In this document: positions 39,082-49,203 of the stretch, one piece after another
How positions within the stretch are numbered: the first letter of the stretch is position 1
Layout: the number at the start of each line of letters is the position of its first letter
DNA from: Allantophomopsis cytisporea
Lineage: Eukaryota > Ascomycota > Leotiomycetes > Phacidiales > Phacidiaceae
Assembly: GCA_024752435.1 (NCBI GenBank)
Contig: CP103036.1
Coordinates: 496,001-560,000, forward strand
Direction of reading: 5' to 3'
Length of the DNA: 64,000 bases
The notes under the pieces: generated by a model
The model's input: only the letters and a program-made list of their open reading frames with translations
Told to the model about the DNA's origin: nothing
Databases searched by the model: none
Made by a program: the position numbers and the translations under genes

Positions 39082-39108
39082 TACGGAAACTTTCCGAAAC
39101 GTACTGTA
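39082..39108 (-). repeat. Right terminal inverted repeat of the Tc1-like element
   Basis: Complement of 37808-37834 with about five mismatches, ending in the second TA target dinucleotide. Confidence 0.85.
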
Positions 39109-39788
39109 TCTTAGTCAATTGAGTAGTAATATCACAGAAGAGTAGGTGAGAGCGACAGTATCTGTATGGTGAGAGGGTGTAATTGGCTGGTAACACTTGA
39201 AAATCGTACACCTAGCTGCTGATTTTGGAGGGTATGGTCACGTGTATGTACGATCATAGGTGCTACCAGCTGAAATCGACGTTGGCTCTTGAAGCCAATC
39301 TCACTGTCTTGCCTCAGTCACCCCGCTTTTATGTCATGGCTCACAACTGCATGCGATGATGTTGATCAGCCTAGTCAGCTCGGTTCTCAACGGCAAAGGG
39401 TCCAACCTCAGATTCTGACAATGGTACAATCCCGGTGTCAGGCAACCGTTTTTGGAACGGACCAGCCTCATACTACTTGGAATCCTTTCTCCGTACTTTC
39501 ACTAGTTGACTCGAGCTTGGGCAGCGATGAGATGTATATGTTGTCGGCAATTGATTCGGGATATACTCTACTAAAATCCAGCGGCAAATAGTACGTTGAC
39601 AAAAGTACTTCTACGACAAACCTCGGAAGTTATAAGCCGCGTTTCCAAACATCGTCACGTAGAGGCTCAGCATAAATCTACTCTTTTATATGAATATGTA
39701 AGCCCATGCTAGTGAGTGGCTGCACTTATTTTCTTGGTTCGTTGAATAATTCTCAACTATTCTGCTATATCCGTTTGCTATCTTCCTT
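39109..39788. other. Spacer upstream of the bANK gene
   Basis: 680 bases with one unsupported 100-codon plus frame at 39289-39591 that shows no motif. Presumably includes the promoter of the regulator that follows. Confidence 0.4.
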
Positions 39789-40846
39789 ATGCAGTTTATG
39801 AAAGAAGTGTCTTCTAGTTCCAAGGGTATGGAGCGTCGTCGTGAGCAAAATCGTATGGCACAGCGGAGGTTTCGACGTTAGTAAGACCCGCCGCCAGCAA
39901 GATGTCGTGACCTACATCTAGCACCGACTTTATTAACATAATATTTAGAGACAAAACCAGCGGAAGGCAGCAAATCAATCCCAGGGCACTCCCAGTTTGA
40001 CTCTGGATCCTCCTTGCCAAGATTTATCCCCTTATGATGTTTCAACACCGGAATCCTTCAGCATACCTGGCACGAGCGACATCGAGTCGCCATCAGTTTT
40101 CTGCGACCAGGGACTCTATGGAATTAATTTGTACGCGTTTTTGGATAAGATCAACTTTACCAATATGAAAAGTCCTTTCACACAGGACCTGTCACTGGAC
40201 TTGACTCTTATACCTCCAAGCGCTTTGCAGATCCTACCAGCCAGTTCCGAATTAACCGAAAATCTTCTCGGTAGTTTTGCACACAACGAGTCCCACGTTC
40301 ACTCGGAAACCACCAGCAGCGATGGGAGTAAATTTTACGATCCTGTAAACAACGTCTCGAGCAGCTCCTGGCTGAGCCCGCTGCACATGGCAGCGCAAAA
40401 GGGCCACGGCAGGATTGTGGGTGTCTTGCTTCAACATGATACGGACTGTAATGAAATGGATGGCGACGGCTTCACGCCGTTAATATATGCCACAATTGGA
40501 GGCCATGAGGACGTAGTGGGCTCGCTGCTGTCACACGGGGCCAGCATTAGATATATCGATAATCAGCATCGATCTGCTCTTCATTGGGCTGCGTTACAAC
40601 GGCGTGAGGTTTTGTTGAGAATGCTGCTAAATCACAGTGCTGGGGATGGGACGTTAATAGATGGTTATAACAAGGAGGGGAGGACGCCGCTACATACAGC
40701 CGTTGATACAGGCTTTGAGGCAGGCGTGCAAATATTATTGGAGTTTGGTGCGAACGTAAGTTACAGAGCTCAAAATCGTGTAAATTTCTGAGAAAATTTA
40801 GGAATTGTATTTGTAGATGGATCATTTGGGTAGTATTAGTCGTTGA
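39789..40846 (+). CDS. bANK-type regulator: bZIP-like basic region plus ankyrin repeats
   Basis: Exon 1 (39789-39876) encodes a basic DNA-binding region, ERRREQNRMAQRRFR, matching the fungal bZIP basic motif but with no leucine zipper after it. The large second exon (about 39971-40755) encodes roughly four ankyrin repeats from residue 150 on (SPLHMAAQKGH, TPLIYATIGGHEDVV, SALHWAALQRR, TPLHTAVDTGF). A third small exon (40817-40846) follows a GTAAGT intron. Total about 300 residues. This arrangement is the bANK class typified by TOXE, the pathway regulator of HC-toxin synthesis, and such proteins usually sit in secondary-metabolite clusters. The first intron is the weak point: the donor GTTAGT is phase 1 and the only frame-keeping acceptor I find is GGCAG at 39966-39970, so a frameshift in a dying gene cannot be excluded. 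Confidence 0.7.
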
Positions 40847-41252
40847 GAAAACAACATGCAGAATTGAAGATGAATCGGACGTTGAATTAGACTTTGGTTA
40901 GTGAAGCGGAAATCGCGATACCCATGACCAGTTATCCACAAATTATTGAGCGCGGCAATGTTAGTATGCATAACAGTGATAAATGGGACGAGGGATGATG
41001 CGCAGGTTTAGTTAGAGCCGTGCACTCGAAAAGACAATGGGTTTTGTATTGCTTTTCCTGCCTGAGACACTCTTGATAGGGGCACAACTTGGTCACTCAC
41101 ACATTTTATGTAGCCAGTGTCAGTGACTATGAGTTACCACGTATACCCATAGTCCAGCGGGCAAAAGGATTGAATAGCTTAGAGGTGACTAATAGGACAA
41201 CTCTTCCGCACCATAATTATCAACCATACCACGACCCATTCACTTGCTATAC
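40847..41252. other. Short spacer between regulator and dehydrogenase remnant
   Basis: About 400 bases between the 3' ends of two convergent loci; nothing recognised. Confidence 0.4.
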
Positions 41253-42128
41253 TCATTCTTGGGTTACCTTTGGCATCTCTCCAACCTCATTCATTTTCGT
41301 CGCCTTCTTTGCCACTCCATTAAGCCATCCAAATGGCAAAACTGATCTAATTCGTGCCAACATGGCAGTTTGTCCTCGTGTAATAACAGCCGGTGGCTTG
41401 CCCTTCAGTAGATCCTGCACAACGAGTTTTGCCCACTCCTTCGGCGCCATACCCACACTCTTGAATCCCTCCTGTCGCAACATCTTTGCTACGACCTCTT
41501 TCGCAGGCTGATAAAGTGAGTTCTCGGCCATAAAGGTGCTGGTTTGTCAGCGGCAAGTGTTGTGTTGTTGCCGATCAAGTTGGTAGGTCCCACGACCTCT
41601 GTTTTCAGCTCAACAACATTGATGCCGAAGACTTCTAGCTCCAGCCGCAGGGCATTCGAGAACATTGCTGCGGCAGCTTTCAAAGCAGCATACGCTGAGC
41701 CGAATGATACGCAAAGAACTGACGATATCGATGTGTGGTTGACGATCGTGCCTTTGGACTTCAGTGGTAACGGCAAAAAAGCCTGCGATACAGCAAGCAG
41801 AACTCATACATTGGTGTCAAACATATCCTTTGCCTAAATGGATAGAGGTATCGGATGCCGCCATCGTCATCAAGGAACCGGCATTGTTCACCAAGATATC
41901 GAGGCTTGGCAAATTATGAACAAGCTTAGCGATCGAAGATTCGGATTCAACATCAAGTGCGATAGTCTCGATGCCGAGCCCTGCGAGTTGTGTCATTTTT
42001 GAAGCATTTCCAGCTGTAGCATAAACGTGTAGGCCGGCTTCGTAGAAGGCAACAGCAAGAGCAGCGCCGAGACCGCCATCTGAGCAGCCAATAATCAGGA
42101 CACTTTTCTATCCTTTGAAGTCCGCCAT
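41253..42128 (-). pseudogene. Broken Ayr1-like short-chain dehydrogenase
   Basis: Reads as an SDR related to 1-acyl-dihydroxyacetone-phosphate reductase (Ayr1) and its paralogues in fungal metabolite clusters. Landmarks are spread over three frames: a nucleotide-binding stretch GCSDGGLGAALAVAF just after the ATG at 42128, DILVNNAG near 41895, the catalytic Tyr-x-x-x-Lys as YAALK near 41680, and a C-terminal block RSVLPFGW near 41320. Breaks: an in-frame TAG at codon 7, where CAG is expected; a frameshift near 41830; a TGA after TNV near 41805, where Trp is expected; and a second frameshift near 41540. Both stops fit C-to-T or G-to-A change. Non-functional as read. Confidence 0.85.
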
Positions 42129-42452
42129 GCTATTTTCTGTGTACGAAGAAGCCAAGGGGGAATTCGAGGAGAAAGGGGTTGAGGAGTCTGAGAAAAACGA
42201 GCGAGAAGATTGCCTGTTAGAAAGTGGTTATCTGGTTGCGGGATGCAGGGACAGGGAGACAGAGAATGAGAGAAGTACAAGCTTCGGAGACATAAAAATC
42301 CAGCTGATGTCGACTTAACGAAGCCCATCGAATGCATTATTCTGAGAATTGTGTTGACAGTCATCGTTACCCCTAATGATGCAGATACTTTCTATCATAA
42401 AAAGTATGTTGCGCAAATATGAGAGTTATATCTACTAACCTATTGGGTTTAC
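42129..42452. other. Spacer between two divergent remnants
   Basis: About 320 bases. The end includes CTAACC and TTTACAG, which look like the branch point and acceptor of the intron preceding the P450 exon; the matching upstream exon is not recognisable. Confidence 0.4.
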
Positions 42453-43163
42453 AGATCTTTGGGTTTATCTTCGCTGGCCACGAAACAACCAGCACCACCG
42501 TTTTCTGGGGCCTCAAGATATTGGCCGACAATCCCCAATCACAGACTAAGCTGCGTATTGCCCTACAGAATTTATCCGCGGCCATCAAGATAGGACCGCA
42601 AACCAACCATTCAAGACATAACCGAAACGCACATCCCGTACCTTGATACCATCTTGGATGGATTGCAACGCTTTGGCGGGACCTCCCCTCTGATCGGCCG
42701 TCAGGCCGCGGTTGACAAGGAACTCCTAGGCTGTCACATTCTCAGGGGTACTGTGGTAGCCTGTTTAACCACGAGACCAAGTATGATGGAGCCTGGTTTC
42801 GAGATAGATGAGGCACGGCGTGACGTTAGTAGTAGTCAGGCTATCAAGAAGAAGGGGAGGGAAAAGGCGTGGGATCCAGAAGATACGTCCGTATTCAAGC
42901 CCGAGCGCTGGCTTGTGTATGGAGAGAAAGATGACGATTTTGATCCGTCGGGTGGGCCCCAGTTAGCTTTTGACTTGGGCACCCGAGGTTGTGATGGCAA
43001 GAGACTTGCCTATATTGAGATGAAGATATTGTTCACGATGACCTTATGGAACTTTGAGCATCTGCTATGTCCACCAGCATTTTCAAGTTATAAGTCGGTA
43101 TTGATTTCAACGAATAGGCCAAAGGCTTGCTATGTGCGCTTGCGTGAGATTGAATCGTATTAG
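42453..43163 (+). pseudogene. 5'-truncated cytochrome P450
   Basis: Only the C-terminal half of a microsomal P450 remains. It starts after an acceptor at 42451-42452 with the I-helix motif FAGHETTST, continues past a frameshift near 42590 into a THIPYLDTILDGLQRF segment (K-helix region, with the usual ExxR not intact), then FKPERW and the heme loop FDLGTRGCDG, in which the Cys ligand survives within FxxGxxxCxG. It ends at 43163. The N-terminal membrane anchor and about 300 residues are missing, and the spacer upstream is too short to hold them. The sister remnant on the left is a broken SDR, as in a metabolite-tailoring cluster. Confidence 0.85.
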
Positions 43164-43624
43164 GAGTAATATAGCTTACGATTTTATCATCACCATTCTA
43201 AGAAGTCTCCTGTAGTTTTATCCAGACATTGTATAAGTGTAGTCAGTTCCTAGTCGCATTTCGGTGGAACCTCTTAATATGGTACCACACTGATATTATC
43301 ATCATGTGATTGTCACTGCCCTTTGACTTCGTCAAGATCATGCATTCCCGTATTCGAGGAAAGCAATACTTATAGTAAGAGGTTCTTGATTAATAAAATT
43401 TGTCCCAATTTTGGTACTTCAGCCCTCAGAAATGGGTCGATTACCTCTTTAATTCGGATTAATTATGGGAGTTGATGGTTCTGCTATTAATACATCGACT
43501 ATTATACTTGTACTCTGTTTGTAACATTCTGGATGAAATTCAATGAATACTCGTTAAACCATTCGTATGTGATATGCTTGCCCATATGTTCAAATTTCCC
43601 CACCTCATGTGATATACCAGTCTA
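43164..43624. other. AT-rich 3' spacer
   Basis: About 460 bases between convergent 3' ends of the P450 remnant and the DUF1772 gene; nothing recognised. Confidence 0.4.
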
Positions 43625-44292
43625 TCAATTCAGGGCAGCCCATGTGCCAACAATGGCACTAGTAGCCAAGAATCCAGCCCGAATGACATTCAAAGTAGCC
43701 CACTTATCAAGCAATGCATGTGCTGTCTCTTCCCTGGGCAAGCCAACTTCGGTCAAATTCCTAAAGTCAAGGTCAGCAAAAGCCGTCTCATATTTGAGTC
43801 TCTGTTAGACCTCTTATAGAGTCCTCTTCCCGCAGAAGAGCTTCTAGCTCAGTAAGGAATGGTAGAGAGAAACACTTACTCTCCGATCGCCAAAGTCTTA
43901 GTCTCCTCCTCCTTTGCAAAGATCTTCTTGTTAACAGGGAACATGAATATCAAAGTGTATGGCATGATTCCGAGCGCCGCAGCACCCGCAACAATGTACA
44001 TCTGGACCTTCCAGTGCTGATTCGAGATGAGCTCCGCGAAGCTCTCAACCCCAACATAGTGACGGTAAGCTAAGTACCAGTAAGTGAATCCAGTCCCGAA
44101 AGCGATTGGTGCAATAGTGTTCTTCCCCCTCTCATACGCATCAACAAATTGGTGGAGCATCAATGTCGTTGGGGATTCCATAAGTCGGGGGACGACAAAA
44201 TAGGAGAGTGAGAAGGAAAGTCCAGTAGCGACAGCGGAAGCTGTGAGACCAATGGCTTGAGGGACGCGGATCGCCAAAGGTGAGTCTGACAT
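43625..44292 (-). CDS. DUF1772 / anthrone-oxygenase-like membrane protein
   Basis: Two exons, 44292-43880 and 43799-43625, give 195 residues. The 80 nt intron has a GTAAGT donor. Two adjacent AG acceptors occur (CAGAG), and only the second keeps frame, giving GELKYETAFADLDF. Four hydrophobic segments are visible: around 12-35 (IGLTASAVATGLSFSLSYFVV), 60-75, 95-118 (MYIVAGAAALGIMPYTLIF) and the C-terminal GFLATSAIVGTWAALN. The N-terminal helix followed by VVPRLM, the PYTLIFMFPVNKKI motif and a final LDKWATLNVIRA helix are typical of the DUF1772 family, which includes fungal anthrone oxygenases (HypC, GedH, EncC types) that oxidise polyketide anthrones to anthraquinones. Many DUF1772 proteins have no known substrate. 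Start at 44292 chosen because the upstream part of the frame looks untranslated. No defect seen. Confidence 0.8.
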
Positions 44293-45146
44293 TTTGGACT
44301 CGTTCTGATGCTTATGATTTGGACTGAATGTTTTGTACTTCCAGGCTTGAGATGGTTCTGCCAATGGGATATGGTCGATGATACTACCAAAAGTCAACAA
44401 TGGCTCAACTTGGGAGTTTTTGGGTATCTTGCATCGATTCTGGGAATATATACACAAGTTGAGGTCCTATATATACAAAGGTTGATGTAAGAACAGGTGA
44501 ATTGGATGGAGTTCGATTATGAGGAGGTTAGATAAATTATATAGCAGACAGAGCTGATGGCCTATGACGAAATGGCACGGATGGGACGATTCTTAGGAGC
44601 GGAGACATATGGTACTCGGAAACATTCCAATGCGGCCGATCGGCCAACCATAAGTTCCGAAGCCTATACATCCTCCAATCCTTCCATACAGAATATGGAC
44701 AATCTTGAAAGTCCGGAAGGTCGGACATATAACCAATGGTGCACTGTCCGACAGTCATGGTATTTTGACGTAAGAATCATCAAGGTTTCTACTTTCGATA
44801 ACAGCAAATTTCCTATTCCGTCAAATTCTGTCTAGAATCATACGAACTATTATTCTCGTCCTTTTTGATGCGCACATTGGCTGACAATCTCTTTCGTAGA
44901 GGTCAATCGGTAGTACGTAGGTATATGACCTGCTCGAAGATTGATAGAAGGAAGAACCAATACGAACATTGTTTTTCCATCTCATATCAGATATTGAACT
45001 TCATACTTAAGAAACTAAGAGTCAACCTATAGTTTAACCATGATATAAGAAACAAAGCGTAGTGATAAATTAATTAATCACATGCAACCTAGACAGAACA
45101 ATCGTTGTGCTGAAACATGCTCGCATGGACAAAAACATTCTTATCC
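44293..45146. other. Spacer, 0.85 kb
   Basis: Between the DUF1772 gene and the first catabolic-cluster gene. Short frames show no motif. The first part should hold the DUF1772 promoter. Confidence 0.4.
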
Positions 45147-46089
45147 TCATTTCAGACCGCCAGCGATGATAAGACTTTGTCCAGTTGCAAAACCAGTTGT
45201 AACAAACATCAACACAGCATTAGCAACCTCTTCTGGCTCACACAATCTGCCCATTGGAATACCTTCCACTACACCTGGCACAGCTTCAGCATTAGGTATG
45301 AGACCCGTTGCGCCAACCATTGCAGGGGCCACGTCGTTGACAGATATCCCATACTCTGCCAATTGAGAGGCTAACCTTTTACTCATTGAGCCCATGCCTC
45401 CTTTGGACGCTGCATAATCTGAAATCACGCTGTGTCAGTAAAGCATTTACTAGACTTAACTCACAGAGGTCGGACTTACGGCAACCATTGATACCAGCTC
45501 CATAAGCAGCAATTGACGAAGTAAACACAATTCTCCCCCATCTCTGCTCCTTCATGCCCTTGACCACACCTTGAACAAGCAAGAATGGAGCTCTCAAGTT
45601 CACATTCAATGTATGCTCAAATTCTTCAAGGGGGATATCTCTGCAATCATTAGCCCTGCACAAGATTATTAGATGAGTGTTGAAAACTCACTCCACATCT
45701 TTGATTCTCTTTCCATATCCCGCATTTGGGATCAAGATATCCACTGGTACACCATGTTCTCTTTGGATTTCCTCAAACAAGTGCGTGATTTGGTCGACAC
45801 AAGCCATGTCAACTTGATGTATAGAAACTTGAATTTTTGGAACGGGTGCCTTTGGAGTCGAACCATTAGTTTTTGGTAAAAGGTCGTTGACAAGAGCATC
45901 GATGTTGGCGCGGTTCGAAGAGTAAGTGAGTGCAAGATTAACACCCCTGGCAGCAAGTTGTCGAGCACAAGCTGCTCCAATCCTAGGGATTTCAGTCAGA
46001 CAAAGCTACCATTGCAAAATTCTTACAGCTCACCCTCCAGAAGCACCCGTAATGAGAGCAAGTCTCCCAGCAATGTTATTGTCTGCCAT
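45147..46089 (-). CDS. Short-chain dehydrogenase/reductase, FabG-like
   Basis: Four exons, 46089-46034, 45982-45692, 45640-45480 and 45418-45147, give 259 residues; introns are 51, 51 and 61 nt. Classical SDR marks: NAD(P) loop TGASGGIG split by the first intron, PNAGYG at the NNAG position, SSIAAYG with the catalytic Ser, YAASKGG with the catalytic Tyr and Lys split by the third intron, and a C-terminal GQSLIIAGG. The NAG motif has Pro in place of the first Asn. The nearest general match is the 3-oxoacyl-ACP reductase/sugar dehydrogenase group; substrate unknown. It lies tail-to-head with the Zn2Cys6 gene on the same strand, next to the sugar-acid genes, so a sugar dehydrogenase role is plausible. 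Soluble, cytosolic by lack of targeting signals. Confidence 0.88.
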
Positions 46090-46461
46090 GGCAAATGAGT
46101 TGTAAATCGTTTTAGTAGTTGAATATACTAAGGAAATATGATTCTCTACGTGATTTCACTTCTGATAAAAGACCGACGCATAACCTCAGCAATGTTACAC
46201 TAATATCCCACTTGAGCTTACCCCGGACGGGACCCTTAGGACATGGAGGTCTGGTCCGCAGACCCCTGCCATCGAGTTGCCCTTCAAACGCCGTCCGGCA
46301 ACCTAAACAATAGAACTTAAAAAGCAGGGCCTCCAAGCTACAGAAAGCATAAAACGGATGTAAACGCCACTGAAAACTTGCATCTATAAATAAGATCATG
46401 TGCACAAGAGTAAGATCATAAGTAATTTCATATGCCGCTAAATACCGCAAAATAACCCAAA
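46090..46461. other. Spacer of 370 bases
   Basis: Promoter of the FabG-like gene and 3' end of the regulator gene; nothing further recognised. Confidence 0.4.
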
Positions 46462-48781
46462 TTAGAAGAATCGATTTAACTCCTCTCCCTCATTCCATCC
46501 CGAGTCGTTCCACGCTAAGTCTCTCCCACTCATGAATCCAGAATACCCATCACCAAAGCCGGTGAGGTCCTGTTCACCGCTAACGAACTCACCGACGGCT
46601 TGCAAATCTAGCCAAGAGAAATCATCTTGCGGGTCATAAGGCGCTGATAGCCTGCTTGGTGTCGTAACTGGACATGGATCTGAGAGCGGGACATTGGGAC
46701 CATCGTTGCGGTCTGCTCCATCTTTTCGGCGCCAAAGAAGTTCCAATAGCTGAGCATAACGAGCGGGGAAATCATGTGGTCGCATGGAAGAGAGATGTAG
46801 TTTGTTGATGCAATCTGATATCATGCGTCGTACACCCATCTTCTCTTGAGATGAAAGAACCCCAAAAGACCAAGCCTTTTTATTGTGTTAGGACATTGTA
46901 TGAGATGGGAAGGAATTGAAAAACACACCTTGTATAGAAAAACTGCAGAATTAACAGTATACAGGTAGAATCGGAGTGGAAGATATCGTAAACAATTTTC
47001 CGCATCAACATAGTTGTTGACGATTGTGAGCAGTGATTTGGCAGCATCAACAGATTCATAAACAAATCTTGCATCTGGCATCGACGCTGGACTGCCAAGT
47101 GGGATTTCGAAGCCGCCTTGAGAGTTTTGAGTCTTCGCAGCCACAGCTCTGGAAGTTGTGGCCTGAAACGCGTATGCATTAGTGTACAACCTCAGATATT
47201 CGTAAGACATCTGCATTGAGGCCTTCATATTCGCGGAGCCTTTTATGTCAGTTTATACCAATAAATTAGCAGTGAAGGAACTCACATGTTAAAGTCCCCC
47301 ATACACTTTTCCAGCTCACAATTGCCGCTCGGAAGTCATCCACATACTTAACGTAATTCCCGATCAACATTGCTTTCATACTGCTTCCCATACCAGAGTA
47401 TAACACATCGTGAACATTACTGAATAACTGAGTCAGATCTAACGAAGCTTGGAAAATGCTCGCATAGTCATCTTCGCCAGGAGATATTGGAAGTAGGGTA
47501 GGAAATTCATGTCGGCCATGACCGGCCAGAGGACCTGGTCCGCGAGACCAGAAAGCTCTTCCGATCCGCGCAGAAAGTTGCCGATCGGACATATAACATG
47601 CTATAGACGTTAGCGATTTGTAACCAGATACTCAATATAGATACCTACCTGCCCATGTAAGTCGTCTTCTGTTATAATGAACAGCTCTCTCCTCATCATC
47701 GTTCCTGATAGATGTTCTATCTAATCCAAGAAAATATGCTATTCGCAAGGCTAACCCAACATGCATCCAAGCAGCTCTATCTTCCTCTCCGCATCCCACC
47801 TTCTTTTCTCCGGCCAAGGAATCTTGCGGTTCCCATTCTGCAAGCAACAAAAGTGCCTCCACAGCTTCAACGTCGCACTTTTTACCCGCCGAAAGCTGAG
47901 CAACTAGTTCATGCATATATGAGGAGCAGATCTCGAGAGTATGTTCGCCATTAGGAAGATCTCGGGATGCGACAGTTATCATTGCAGTGAGCAGGTGCGG
48001 CTCTTGAGCTGCGAGAAACGGAAGCGAAGCAGGTTCGAAACTTCGGCGAGGAGTGATCGGAAAGAAAGGGTGATAATGTTTTGCAAATCTACATTGTTAG
48101 CTGGTTATGTTGGGCGGGGGTATAGTACATACCGAGCAATAAGCTGAGAGACCTGCAAGGTAGTCAAGAGACCCTTCGAGACAAGAGGATATTGTAATCC
48201 ATTCCCATGGTACTGTACAACCTCATCTCTCCTCAAGTTATTCAACATACCACTTCCCTGAGAATTAGAGCCATGTAATGCTGGAAGGCTAGCATTTGTA
48301 AGACCTTCTGCAGCTTGGCTGAGTAAGTTTAAAGCATCAGAAGTATGATGCAGATCTGATGAAGTGATAGTGTCTTCAATGCTGGTGGGCACAAAGAGTC
48401 CTCTGTCGCCGATTTGCTCCGGGATCTCCTCAGTTATACTAGATTCTGGAGAAGCGAATTGTACAGGCCTTCTGTCGTCGGAGGAGTTGGAGATGACCTA
48501 TCCCATAAACACTGTAAGTGTTCTATTGTGATGAGATGATATGTTGAGTAATACGAACACTTCTTCTTGGCCTTCTACCACCACGATTTGACTTTACAAG
48601 CACGCACTCTGACCCATCCCTCAGACAACCCTTACAAGGCGGCTCACCAGGACTCCCTAAACTTCCCCTATCACTTGTCAGCATTCCTTCGCCCCAAGAG
48701 CTCTCATGCTTACAAGTCGCACTTCGACTTTCTCTGCCGGCATCTCAGACAGGCTCGAGAAATTCGTTTCATGGCTGTCAT
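46462..48781 (-). CDS. Zn2Cys6 fungal transcription factor
   Basis: Seven exons on the minus strand (48781-48714, 48667-48559, 48497-48133, 48088-47649, 47600-47286, 47239-46929, 46875-46462) join in frame to 673 residues. Residues 10-45 form a binuclear zinc cluster, CLRCRQRKSKC then CKGCLRDGSEC, split by intron 1 with a 12-residue loop. A basic RGGRRPRRS linker follows. The middle matches the fungal-specific regulatory domain: HYHPFFPITPRR near residue 190, WMHVGLALRIAYFLGLDR near 280, and FLYKAWSFGVL near 525. The last 100 residues are acidic and aromatic (DDFSWLDLQAV), as in activation regions. The second intron uses an unusual GTTCGT donor. It is divergent from the KduD-like gene over 422 bases and is the obvious candidate pathway regulator of the cluster. 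Confidence 0.88.
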
Positions 48782-49203
48782 CGGCAATGGATATAGTACC
48801 TGTTTTCATCCCGGATTCCAGCTGTGAGATACCCGGATCATATGCAATTGAAGATCTGGGGAAATCTGGGGAAATCTAGAGGTGTTTGGGAGTGTGCATC
48901 GATCATGAAATGGATTGTGTTTTGGTGAGATAGTCAAAAGCCGACGAAGGCGGGGCAAAGGCCGAGGATAATAACCGTCGAACCCCGCAGCTACGAATTG
49001 TGGGGATGTGCCACAACATTGAATAGCCACAAGATCTCGATGATTGATTGACACAGAACCTGAAAATTCCCAGTTCTTGGTTTCTTGTTACAATACCATT
49101 AGTTAAACATACCAAATCACAAAACTACACTGCGTCCAAGACAATTGATATCCTCGTTCCCTCAAATCTAGCATTACAAAGAATCATTCACATCGTTATC
49201 ACT
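48782..49203. promoter_or_regulatory. Divergent promoter with five CreA-type (SYGGRG) motifs
   Basis: The region separates the Zn2Cys6 gene (-) from the KduD-like gene (+). SYGGRG matches are CTGGGG at 48856-48861 and 48866-48871 (within a 10-base direct repeat TCTGGGGAAA), GCGGGG at 48950-48955, its complement at 48983-48988, and GTGGGG at 49000-49005. CreA/Mig1-type repressors bind this degenerate motif, and closely paired sites are usually the functional ones. Binding is inferred; the motif also occurs by chance. Confidence 0.5.

Larger units (their letters stand above)
37808..39108 (-). mobile_element. Degenerate Tc1/mariner-type DNA transposon
   Basis: Imperfect 27 bp terminal inverted repeats at 37808-37834 and 39082-39108 match at about 22 positions, including an outer TACAGT and an inner GAAAGTTTCCGTA. 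TA dinucleotides flank both ends with CAGT/ACTG termini, as expected for Tc1 insertion. The 1.3 kb length fits. The minus strand encodes transposase remnants: a helix-turn-helix near 38780-39000 (ML-GARDAGMSNSRIAAQF) with two in-frame stops, a PDFNLIKN segment near 38180-38215 corresponding to the family PDLNPIEN catalytic motif with the acidic residue changed to Lys, and a tail ending KRCQAV near 38010 typical of Tc1 transposases. The stops and changes are mostly transition-type, so the element is dead. Confidence 0.85.
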
